NCBI RefSeq assembly: GCF_030272615.1 | Contig: NC_081413.1 | Span: 601,272,709 to 601,336,708, forward strand | Origin: Cryptomeria japonica | Lineage: Eukaryota > Streptophyta > Pinopsida > Cupressales > Cupressaceae | Direction of reading: 5' to 3' | DNA length: 64,000 nt | In this document: piece after piece, positions 1 to 9,078 of the stretch | How the letters are laid out: each line of letters opens with the position of its first letter | Numbering within the stretch: the stretch's first letter is position 1 | Made by a program: the position numbers and the translations under genes | The notes under the pieces: model-generated | Seen by the model: only the letters and a program-made list of their open reading frames with translations | Databases searched by the model: none | What the model was told of the DNA's origin: nothing

Positions 1-602
1 CTCATTCAAAGAGAGGCTGGAGAATATATTGTTATTATACTGTTTTTGCTCTAGGATTTCATTGATATATTGCATATTAATTATTTCATATTAATTAAAT
101 CATTTAGTTTAATATTGCAAAAATATTGTTAGATTAATATTGCATCCATCTAGCATTCATCATGTTCATATAGATAAAATCCTTCATCTTGATGTTGTCT
201 AGTCACTGGTATTGCTAAATAATCTGAGAGCAATCTTATACTCGCATCTTTTAGAAGGCAATGGGTCAATTTGTTATGGTTTATTTATTCATTGATTATA
301 TCTTATTAACCATGCATGTAATGACTTGATTGAAGTTGAGTTTTGTGATGACTATTATGGTATATGTGGATGAAGCCACTGATATGCATACTTATTTTAT
401 GTAAATTTCTACTTCAGTATCAATATAATCAAATATTTATCGATTAAAAAATAAATTTAAATTATTAAATTTAAATTAATTAATATATATATTATAATAA
501 TGATTATATAATTATAATAGCTAAATAAATATTTAATTAATGAAATATAATAATAATTATGATAACTAGTATCATGTATAATTATACATGCAATAATAAA
601 TC
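1..602. other. AT-rich spacer, no gene seen
   Basis: This is AT-rich sequence with many stops in all frames. The only longer open frame (457-654, minus) is a translation of TAA/TTA repeats rich in Leu, Ile and Tyr, so it is not treated as a gene. No transposon ends were recognised. Confidence 0.6.
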
Positions 603-645
603 TATATAATAATAATAGTAATAATAATAATAATAATAATAATGA
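603..645. repeat. (TAA)n microsatellite
   Basis: There are about a dozen near-perfect TAA/AAT units ending at 645, just before the LINE remnant L1. It could be a simple repeat into which the LINE was inserted, or the tail of an older LINE. Confidence 0.85.
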
Positions 646-726
646 CCCATTCATGGTTTGGGAAGGGTTAATCCTTACCTCAAGGGTAATGAGGACTCAA
701 GTGGGGTGTGGATGGTATTGGAGAAA

Positions 727-1176
727 GGATGGATAAAAATCAATTTTGATGGAGCTTCTCGGGGAAATCCAGGGATTTCAGGTGCAAGGTGTGTAGCTTG
801 TGATGAGAATGGAAAAGTGCTATTCAAAAGGGCTTAGAGATTGCAAGATGGTAGGAATAACAAGGCCAAGGCACAGGCTACCTTGTTGGGGTTAGAATTA
901 GCTAACGACATGAAAATCCCGAAGGTACATCTAGAAGGGGACTAAAAAATTGTAGTGGAAGCAATTGTGAAGGGGGCCTCACCTAGCTAGAGAATTAACA
1001 ATTTTATTTCGATTATTTGTTCAAAATTTTTATCCTTCCAAGACTTTAGGATATCCCACATTAGGAGAGCAGGAAATGGGGTGGCAGACCTGGTGTCAAA
1101 TGTGGCCTGTGAGTTGGATAGGTTTTCCATGAAATGGTGGGGTGGTGATGGTACAAGTGTGCATTGGCCACCTTAA
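727..1176 (+). pseudogene. LINE RNase H domain, degenerate
   Basis: Plus-strand translation gives the RNase H signature of plant non-LTR elements. KINFDGASRGNPG carries the first catalytic Asp, a helix NNKAKAQATLLGLEL follows, then LEGD with a later Asp, and the C-terminal HIRRAGNGVADLVS motif is present. The Glu usual in the NNxAE helix is replaced by Lys, and in-frame stops occur after KRA, after LEGD and within the central part. The enzyme would remove RNA from RNA/DNA hybrids during LINE reverse transcription. Here it is a dead copy, because stops interrupt it and no endonuclease or reverse transcriptase precedes it. Similar host RNase H-like proteins exist, but the position next to a LINE tail argues for LINE origin. 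Confidence 0.8.
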
Positions 1177-1487
1177 TGAATTTGAAATTGAGTTATTAAT
1201 GTGATAATAATTTATTCATCCACCAGATGTCAAGAATGCTTAAGTCGCGTGATCAGGTGACTGTTGATGGCTCGCATGGTTTTGATAGAATTCCTTAAAT
1301 GCCATGTCCAGAGTTGACCTGGGCAAAAGGGTGGAGGGAAGAGAGGGACAAGTCATTCATTACGGAGGAATTACAAGTTGAGTGAGCATTTACTTGCACT
1401 CACTGCCTGAAAAGTTAGTAATTCATTCCTTGTTGCAGCTATGTGTTGGCAGAGTGAGGAGTGGCAAGACAAAGCTGCAGAGTGGCC

Positions 1488-2213
1488 ATGGAAGCAAACT
1501 TCACGCTTAAAACCAAAAATCAGTTGTACCCATTTTTGGGAGAGGTCACAGAGAGAATACTCTATGGGATGTTCCTTTTCCAGGATGAGCATTTGATTAA
1601 GTGCATCCATTTAATTCTGGGGAAGGCCTTTGGCAATATCAGACATCATTACCACCCAAATATGAATGTGTATTCGATGATTATGGCATGGGGGTTGGAG
1701 CTTGGTGATTCAATGGAGGTGATAAATAAGGTGATGGAGTTACTTGTGCATGACGACTACTTGTTAGGCATGGACTCCATAACAAAATGGGCAATTCCAG
1801 GTGTAGGGATCGATGTTAGTGAGGGAATGGAATTTGTGTCACATGATTGTTTCAAAAAACTTTTAGCTTTCATCCACTGGCCGAAGGATTGTGGTAGAGC
1901 TCATTGTAGGGAAGAAGTGAAATGCGGATGGGAAGGATTGAAAATGGTGGTGCAAATTAAGGAATTGGATGACATAATCCGGGAAGCCAAGAGGGAAGCT
2001 AGAATTATGGAAGGTCGAGTGCTTCATCTGTGCAAGAAGAAGAGGCTGCATGAGATTTCAGACAATGCAAGGGAAGGGAGCTCGCAAGGTGTATGGACCT
2101 TCATCTTCCCTTTTGATTTTTGCAATTCTCTTTTAACTGTTAATGGTTGGTCTGTAAATTTTGAAAAAAAATTGAACTTGTTTGTTGGTCTAAGAGATTT
2201 AATTTCCCATTAA
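1488..2213 (+). CDS. hypothetical ORF in LINE L1 3' region
   Basis: This is an open frame of about 241 codons from ATG 1488; the frame stays open upstream to a non-ATG codon at 1461. I do not recognise the product. The predicted protein is soluble and mixed, with a charged helical stretch (KELDDIIREAKREARIMEGR) near residues 165-185 and no membrane segment, signal peptide or zinc motif. It lies between the decayed RNase H and the LINE tail, on the same strand, so it most likely belongs to the 3' part of the element or to sequence the element carried along. It has no internal stop although the neighbouring RNase H has several. That may be chance over 0.7 kb, or the ORF may have been kept longer. 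A separate host gene fragment cannot be excluded. Confidence 0.4.
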   Translation: MEANFTLKTKNQLYPFLGEVTERILYGMFLFQDEHLIKCIHLILGKAFGNIRHHYHPNMNVYSMIMAWGLELGDSMEVINKVMELLVHDDYLLGMDSITKWAIPGVGIDVSEGMEFVSHDCFKKLLAFIHWPKDCGRAHCREEVKCGWEGLKMVVQIKELDDIIREAKREARIMEGRVLHLCKKKRLHEISDNAREGSSQGVWTFIFPFDFCNSLLTVNGWSVNFEKKLNLFVGLRDLISH

Positions 2214-2395
2214 ACAAATATTGTGAAATATTTTGCATTTGCATGTGGATGATGGGTAGTTTTCGGGGTTGTCAGTAGTTGCAAATTTTTGGGTTTGAGA
2301 TGTTTGGGGATGTTTTTTGGATTGACAGCTGAAAGATCTATGTATGTACTTTCTACTATTTCTGAATAAAACTATTATTATCGAGCAAAATAATA

Positions 2396-3330
2396 ATAAT
2401 ATACATATAATAATAACTTATTATAAGATTAATTATTAACAATTATTATTATTCAATTATATTTAATTTTAATAAATAAATACATTATAATTATTTTATT
2501 AATATATGTAAATTATATTACATTATTATTTATTAATTATTATCTGATAATTTTATTTATTATATAATATTATATAATAAATTATTATCTTGTCATTATA
2601 TAAATGAGTCAATTAAAGCTATACATTTAATCTTTTTATCTGTTTGATATAATTTTATGTATTTTTTAAATTATTATAATAAAAAAATCAAGTGGGATTT
2701 ATCACCTAGTCCATTGTCAAAAGAAATAGGACAAAAGTAGTCACTATTATATAATAGTGAAATGACCGTAGAATACTATTGATGAAAATGCAAACATTAA
2801 GAAATTTGGTCAACCTATTTTAATTCTTGCTTCTCATTGGTTGCTGATTTGATATTTGAAATGTTGTCATCATCCTAATAAATTGTAGAGTACTATTATC
2901 CAATAGAATAATAGATAAAGCAATTTGTATATTTTGAAATAAATTTGAAAAATAGAAACATTAAGAAATTTGGTCAATCCAATTTAATTCTTGATTCTTA
3001 TTGGTTGACGCTTTGACATTTAATAAATTTGGGTGAATGCATTAGTATTCATGTCGTGGTAGAACTAATAATACAAAAGACGCATTTCCATAAATTAGAT
3101 TGAGGTCCACATAAATCTATTTCCATAAATAAATAATTAAATTCCCACATTATTGACCCCAAGTCTTATTCAAATTTTAAGTATCAATAGTTTCTCAATA
3201 TCCTTGTATCAAATAGTTTTTAAATCATTTAATTTTCTAAAAAATTTAACTTTTAGTAACTTTTTAATTTTTTTTATAATATTATTAAATATAACATTTA
3301 AATATATTGTTTTTAGTAAATCACAATGCG
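2396..3330. other. AT-rich spacer with duplicated block
   Basis: No gene was seen. The stretch holds a perfect 20-bp palindrome at 2741-2760 and an imperfect direct duplication of about 78 bp (2783-2860 and 2943-3020) that shares the phrase ACATTAAGAAATTTGGTCAA. This could be a decayed miniature element, but no terminal structure was clear. Confidence 0.5.
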
Positions 3331-3334
3331 GTAT

Positions 3335-4461
3335 TTGTGTATCCAATTATTTTTATATTGACCCTTCTAGCCTCATCCTAGTGGCAAAATGGAAGTCCAT
3401 TGAATCTTTTTCTATTGATCAAGAGTTAAAAGATGCCTATGTGTCAAAGCTTAACATGAGACCACTTGTGTATTTCAATAAGGAAGACAAGCTAATTTGG
3501 ACTAAGGCTAAGTCTAGTTCGTACTCGGTTAGGGATGGTTATTTGTCTCTTTCCCTTCCTGCATCTATTGATTCCTAGCCCTTTAGACTTTTTTGGCATG
3601 AGGCTTGTCTGCCTAAGGCTAGGGCATTTGCTTGGCTAGTAGTTCAGGATAGAGTCTTAATGGGTATGAGGCTTGATAAAATTGGCATTACGATTGCGTT
3701 CCCATGTGTGTTGTGTGGTTATTTTTTGGAATCTCTAGATCATTTCTTTATGCATTGTATGTTTTCCTCTTACTATTGGTATTGAATTTTCTCTAAGATA
3801 GGATGGTCTATGGACTTGTGCCATGATATTAATTCCTAGTTCTAGCCTTGGCCTCTTCTTTTTTCATCCTCCTTCTATGCTTGTCTATGGATTGTGGCTC
3901 CTTCAATTCTCATTTGGTGCATTTGGTTAGAAAGAAATAAAAGAATATTTAAGAAATAATCTTCTTATTTGTCTGATTTTTTATTTCAACTTAAGAAATC
4001 CATTTTGGAGACTACTTTGTCTTACATCTATAAAAAAATGGACCATTTGAATTCCTTCTCTCCTTGGGATAATTGGGTTACTAGAAATTGGGAATAATTG
4101 AAGGCTTTGCCTTCTCATGTGTTTGTGAATAAAACTACTATTTGTAAGACTAAGAGGAATTAAGCTAAATGGTTTCCTCCTCCCAGAGCTAAATTCAAAC
4201 TTAATTATGATCATTCCTCTAGAGGCAATCCTGGTAAGTCTAGTATTGGGATTGTCATCTCTGATCATGATGCGAGAGTTGTGAAATCTGCTTGCAAATG
4301 TATTGAGGATGGGACTAATATTAGTGTGGAGTTACATGCACTTTCTTTTGGCTTGGACTTGGCCATATCTCTTAATATTAAGGATATTATCATTGAAGGA
4401 GATTCTATGGTTACTTTTCATGTTGTGGCTAATAGAAAATCTGTGTCTTGGAAATTGCAAT
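3335..4461 (+). pseudogene. LINE remnant L2: zinc-binding region and RNase H
   Basis: One reading frame, broken by about eight stops but with no frameshift seen, runs through this segment. The first part contains the RT zinc-binding domain of plant LINEs: WTKAKSSSYSVRDGY, then FWHEACLPKARAFAW, then CVLCGYFLESLDHFFMHC with the Cys/His ligands. RNase H follows (about 4165-4461), with NYDHSSRGNPG, VELHAL and IEGDS, so the three acidic catalytic residues are still present. Many stops sit where Gln or Trp is expected. The element is truncated on the left before the RT core. On the right it stops exactly where the G1 LTR begins at 4462, so G1 probably inserted into it. Confidence 0.8.
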
Positions 4462-5994
4462 TGTATGCGGGAAAAGTGGGTCAATAGAATTCAAAATGTG
4501 AAAATGCTCCAAAATACTTGTCCACACACACACACAGGACTTCTTGGTGTAAGCTATGGAGTAATGAAGTATTACTCAGTTATTCATTTCTCTATTTAAT
4601 TAAATCAAATTTAATTAAATTACCCACATTCCTCTATTTAATTAAGTAAATTACTCAATTTATTTAAATTAAATTCACTAGACTTCTTTTTACCATTTAA
4701 TGAATAAATCATTTTATTCAATTAAATCCTCCTATCCACTTTTAATTAAATTCAAATTTAATTAAATAGTTATCCTAAATTGAATAAATCTAATTTATTC
4801 AATTTCCCCAAATTACAACCAAATTGAAGTAAATTCATTTTATTTCAATTAAATCCTATTATCCCTCCATCCACTTGCAAAATCCTACATCTCCCACTTG
4901 TCTTCCTAAACCTATTTCTAATTTCTTCTAGACTCTTCTAATCACTTCTAATTAGCCTAACCCATCTTCTAAACTTTGTCACATCCCTAAGCAAAGGGGA
5001 GGTCAATGTCAAACCTTAAAGTCTTTGATAACCATTAAAGGCTTCAAGTCTTCAACCACTTAATTTCCCAAAGTCTCCCAAACCATTAATGGTTAATTCA
5101 ACCCTCTTACATGGTTAGAGACTTTTTGCCTAACTTAACCTTCATCCAACCCAAGGGTCTCATCAAGCCTTTAATGCTTTGACTATGATTATCTCTTAAT
5201 CATTTGCACAAAGGTTTATCCTTGGATTAACTCTTAATCTAATGGGTAAGCCTAACTTAAGCTTGACCCTTACCCTCTAGATAACCATGAGGTCTTCTCA
5301 GACATTTAATGTCTCCAACCTCTTTTCTCAACCAATCTTATGTTGACATTTGTCACCATTTCATTGGTGCAAATTGCAAACATGGATTCCCAACTTTCAA
5401 ACTCAACCCTTGATCAACCCTTTCAATCCTGACCATCCATTGCCCTATTTTTGCTATAAATAGAGCTCTCATTCCTCCATTTTTATAGATAGAGAATCCA
5501 AGTTTATAGTATCACACTTATGCTCAAATACATTCAAGCTTTCATTTCATATATGCTCATCATTTTAGCCTCTCTTTTTAACTAGGAATTAGTCTAAATA
5601 TGCATGTTTAGAGTACTTTCTTTATCATTTAGATCAACCATAGACTAATATATTATGTTAGGATAGTATTTATACTAACCTTGTCATCTTATAATTTAGT
5701 TTATTGCATTTTAAGATCATGCATAGCTTAGGATGCATTTCATTCTAAAATCTATCAAAGCATCCCTCGTTCTTGCATTTGCCATCCCTAAACCATTTTG
5801 CTCAGTGATCTGAGAGCAAAAATATTGGTTTGAGGGACATTGTAAGATAGAGAACCATTGGACCCACCTTGGGAAGCTGAGTAATACTTCATTACTCCAT
5901 AGCTTGCACCAAGAAGTCCTGTGTGTGTGTGTGGACAAGTATTTTGGAGCATTTTCACATTTTGAATTCTATTGACCCACTTTTCCCGCATACA
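4462..5994 (+). repeat. 5' LTR of G1, with long inverted ends
   Basis: The segment starts TGTATGCGGG and ends CCCGCATACA, directly before a primer-binding site, so it is read as the 5' LTR (1,533 bp). It contains AT-rich TTAATTAAAT runs, modules with phrases such as CATTAAAGGCTTCAAGTC, and a TATA box. The first 118 bp (4462-4579) and the last 118 bp (5877-5994) are reverse complements with one mismatch. Normal LTRs have inverted ends of only a few bases. Confidence 0.7.
5455..5463 (+). promoter_or_regulatory. TATA box in G1 LTR
   Basis: TATAAATAG lies 3' of the AT-rich part of the LTR. The same nonamer occurs at the matching place in the LTRs of G2 (21122-21130) and G3 (32724-32732, minus), which supports it as the element promoter. 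Confidence 0.7.
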
Positions 5995-5998
5995 ATTC

Positions 5999-6016
5999 TG
6001 GCACCCACCGTGGGGC
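5999..6016 (+). promoter_or_regulatory. G1 primer-binding site (tRNA-Lys type)
   Basis: TGGCACCCACCGTGGGGC lies four bases after the LTR end. From memory it is complementary, with one mismatch, to the 3' end of plant tRNA-Lys (CUU). It would prime minus-strand cDNA synthesis. Confidence 0.7.
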
Positions 6017-6079
6017 CCAACCCCATATATCAAATCAGTTTTTAAATTTAACCACTTTTGCAGGCACGTGGGAAAAATG

Positions 6080-6350
6080 AATTAGCGCATTAAGTTAACT
6101 ATTTAGCACATCCGGTAAACAACATAGTGCATCCGGTTCACTATTCAGCACGTGGAGTCCATCATTTAGGGCGTGCAGTTAATATATTAGAGCATCAAAT
6201 CACCAATTTTTCCTGTAGGTCTCGATGCAGGAGAAAACCAAAGCAGCGCTTAGTGCATCTAGCAAATAGTGTAGCGCGTTGATACTTAATTTAGCGCATC
6301 GAGGGTATATTGTAGCGCGTACAGTCTGTTCTGTAGTGCATCGCAGATAG
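6080..6350 (+). repeat. G1 leader array I of TAGYRCRT motif
   Basis: About eleven degenerate copies of an 8-10 base motif (forms such as TTAGCGCATC, TAGCACATCC, TAGTGCATCC, CAGCACGTGG, TAGCGCGTAC) occur every 18-25 bases, with one longer gap. The spacers are not conserved, so this is not a simple tandem duplication. A second array follows at 7850-8225. Confidence 0.75.
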
Positions 6351-7849
6351 AAGCAAAAATTGTAACCGAAAGTTAAGAATTAGACTTGTGGAAGTCCACC
6401 AAATCATCTAACTTTTTTTTTCTCTGGTTTGCTTACAGGATTCTAACCAAATTTGTTGCAAAAAGGAGCATAATCTTAGAATATTTAGATAGTTAAGATT
6501 TTCCCTAACTTAGTTAAGTTAGTTTAAAATTTTAAAACATCTTTTATTCTTAAAATTGAACTCACTTATTTCTTTTGGGCTATAAAAAGAACCACTATCG
6601 GAAATCTTCTTGCTTTTATAGGAGAAAAACACTTCATTTTGGAAGCTATAAAAAGAACCAACAATCTTTACTTTGGCACAAGTTTTAAAAAAAAAAAAAA
6701 GAACCTCACCATCCTTTGGTGTTTAAAAGGATTCACTCATTTTTGCAAAGTAAAAGAACCTCATCTTCATTTTGTGCAAGGCAAAGAGGGAAAGTTTTCC
6801 CCTATCGACTTTAATTTTGTTGACCAACATCATGATTTACTTTGTTGACCAAGCTTATTTTTCAACGATTTTCGGAAATACACACTTTGCTATGAAGGAT
6901 TTAAAGGAACACCATGCTTTTTGGAGCAACATCTCTAAATAGAAGTTAGAAAATCATTGTCTTAAAAGATAAAAGAACAATTTGTTTGCCTTGTCTCGAA
7001 AGTGGAAGGAATATGCTCTCCCCTTTACTGGGTGATCAAAAATTTAGACCACTCTTACAGCTTTCTGTATTTCAAACATAAAACCTTTAGCAGGCTTGCC
7101 TTCCCGAGGAGTTGGAATCAACTCTTAAAGCCATTTATGGCCGGTGTGAAGGGAATGATCTAAGTGGGGAACGACTTTGATGCCAAGAATTCCAACCCAC
7201 TATAATCAAATGTGGAAAGTGACGAAAGTCCTTTTCAATGGTTGCGCGTAGCGATTAGCCTTCCCCCAGTATCCTCGAGATATGTAAAGCCTTTGTTCTA
7301 AAGGTTGGGAAGCCTCCTGAGGGATTTTATCACTGACGGCTGAACAGGAAGCCTGATTACGAACCATAGAAATAGAAGCTTTGAATCGAGTCAGTAAGCA
7401 GACATTTATAACATCATAGTGCAAGGGTGGGGAAGAATCTGCCCCCAAGATTACTCACCATATATCTCCCAAGATAACTACTCAACTATGAAGCAATTCA
7501 CTTTGAGTTAATTTCTGGCAAAAGACAAAAAAATGGGCGCCCTCTAGGGGGTGACACGACTGTTTGAGCTGACGGAGTATCGAGACTAGTGGGCTATGAT
7601 GTTATTTATGACCCTTGACTAAAAAGTCTTTCTGAAGTGTATTATTCTATCCAAACCTGTTAAAACATTGGGGATTTGAACACATCCTCGCAGAACATAC
7701 ACTTTTTGTTAGATTAGGAAAAATGGTTGTACTTTTTGTGTCGTGCTTGCATTTACTACTTCAGAAAATCATCCATCAAACTTGAAAATTTCACAACCAA
7801 AAATTCAAAATTTGCAAAAAAACCAACCGAAGGGAAAATCAAGGCAGTT
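6351..7849 (+). other. G1 leader, conserved noncoding block
   Basis: This stretch has no long ORF. The part at about 7020-7500 closely matches G2 at about 22640-23110, with shared phrases such as TATGCTCTCCCC, TTCCAACCCACTATAA, TTCTAAAGGTTGGGAAGCCT and GTGCAAGGGTGGGGAAGA. Shorter parts match G3 on the minus strand at about 30960-31470 (CCAAGATACTCACCATACAT). Conservation here is better than in much of the coding part, which suggests an RNA element or packaging function. That function is an inference. Confidence 0.6.
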
Positions 7850-8225
7850 TAGCACATAAGAGCAACTTCTTAGCGCGTGAGGTACTTCTATTAGCACATC
7901 CAACCATCAAGTTAGCACGTCGATTCTAAATAGTAGCATTTTATCCTAAAATCAAAACAGTGTTAAAACATTTAGCGCATCAGAAAAATAGTCTAGCACG
8001 TGGAAGCATCAACTTAGCACGTAGAAACCAAACATTAGCGCATCAAGTCCAAAATTTAGCATGTGATAGGCCCAGGGTAGCGCATGACCTTTCAACAGCT
8101 AGAGAACAATTTTTTTGAATAGTCAAAACTTTAGCACGTGTCTGGGGCAGCCTAGCGCATGCGGTCATTATTGTAGTGCGTGGAGTAATTTTGGTAGCAC
8201 ATGTAGTCTCTATTTTAGCGCCTGA
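7850..8225 (+). repeat. G1 leader array II of TAGYRCRT motif
   Basis: Around sixteen copies of the motif seen in array I occur here (TTAGCACATA, TTAGCGCGTG, TAGCACGTGG, TAGCGCATCA, TAGTGCGTGG and so on), separated by 15-30 unrelated bases. Several copies contain the palindrome CACGTG. G2 has an equivalent array at 23430-23745. Confidence 0.75.
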
Positions 8226-8690
8226 TCAAAAACATAAAAAACAAAGGGCAAAACAGTGAGAAATTTTAAAAATTTTGAAAACATTTTCAGAAGCCTTTTT
8301 CCATCAACATCATTTTTCATCAAAGCGGAGTAGAGAGAACAAACCGTTAAAACTATTTCTTTAGCTAAATTTGTGTCAAAACAACCATTGTCAAAATCCT
8401 AAATGAATCGCGCGATAAAACATGTCTCTCTTATCATAATCCGGAAACCTCATCATTGGTATCAACGGAATCCTTTACCATCTTACGGATTTTACCTCAA
8501 AAACACTTGTTTAAAATCTTCAAGTTGTCAAATCAAGTTTCCATATCGGGAGGCTTTTATCCATATCATTTGACACGCTTTGTCATGAAGGGGCATCTAA
8601 ACCTTCACTTTGATAAAGTAAAATTTGAAATTTTCCAAACAAGATCAACTAAATCCAAACAAATCAAAGGAAACCATTGATCACTCATGC

Positions 8691-9077
8691 ATGACTGATC
8701 CCCATATTCTGAGAAGAAAGAACCTTTATCATAACATCACGTTAAAGAAACAACAACCTAGTTTTTCCAAAATCATCAAAAGAAATAAGTTTTTATACAT
8801 CAATCGTCAACTCTTCAAATCTCATTGGGTATTCCTTCATCACATCAAACATTATATCTAAAACAAATCCAACGAATTTGACAAAGAACCCTTAAAAACA
8901 AGAGCCTACTGTCAAAAGTCTGCTTTTAATCAAATCATAAACCGCGGAGGAAAAATCAATCCAACATTCTTGTCTAACGAGTGCATCACTTATAACACAT
9001 CTCGACCAGAACCACCCACCCCCGAGCAACACATCGAAGAGGATTTTGTCCCCTTCATCATAGAAAGTTTCTACTAA
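8691..9077 (+). pseudogene. ORF upstream of gag in G1
   Basis: The frame starts at ATG 8691 and ends with TAA at 9075-9077, one base before the gag ATG at 9079. It spans about 128 codons with one internal stop (about 8859). The product resembles no family I know. It is related at the amino-acid level to the G2 frame at 24103-24375: both begin CMT followed by a basic stretch, share KFLYIN or RFLYIN, and share EFD with LKT about five residues later. Ogre-type Gypsy elements are known to carry an extra ORF before gag, so this may be the equivalent. Its job is unknown. The tight spacing suggests gag is made by re-initiation or from another transcript. Shared noncoding ancestry is the alternative, but the match is clearest in one frame. 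Confidence 0.55.
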
Positions 9078-9078
9078 A

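Larger units (their letters stand above)
655..2395 (+). mobile_element. LINE remnant L1 (3' end)
   Basis: This is a 5'-truncated plant LINE. It keeps the RNase H domain (about 727-1176), a downstream reading frame (1488-2213) and a 3' end with AATAAAAC followed by a TAA-rich tail at about 2365-2395. The 3' end resembles that of L3 at 17780-17830 (AATAAAA, then a short spacer ending TATC and A-rich sequence), which is typical of LINE tails. The 5' boundary is uncertain, and I could not find a clear target-site duplication because both flanks are TAA-rich. Confidence 0.7.

Noticed and set aside
457-654. 65-codon minus-strand frame rich in Leu and Ile
   Set aside because: It translates a TAA/TTA microsatellite and AT-rich DNA; low-complexity product.
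6080-8225. Short repeats with spacers resembling a CRISPR array
   Set aside because: The repeats are only 8-10 bases and degenerate, there are no cas genes, and the setting is a plant Gypsy leader.
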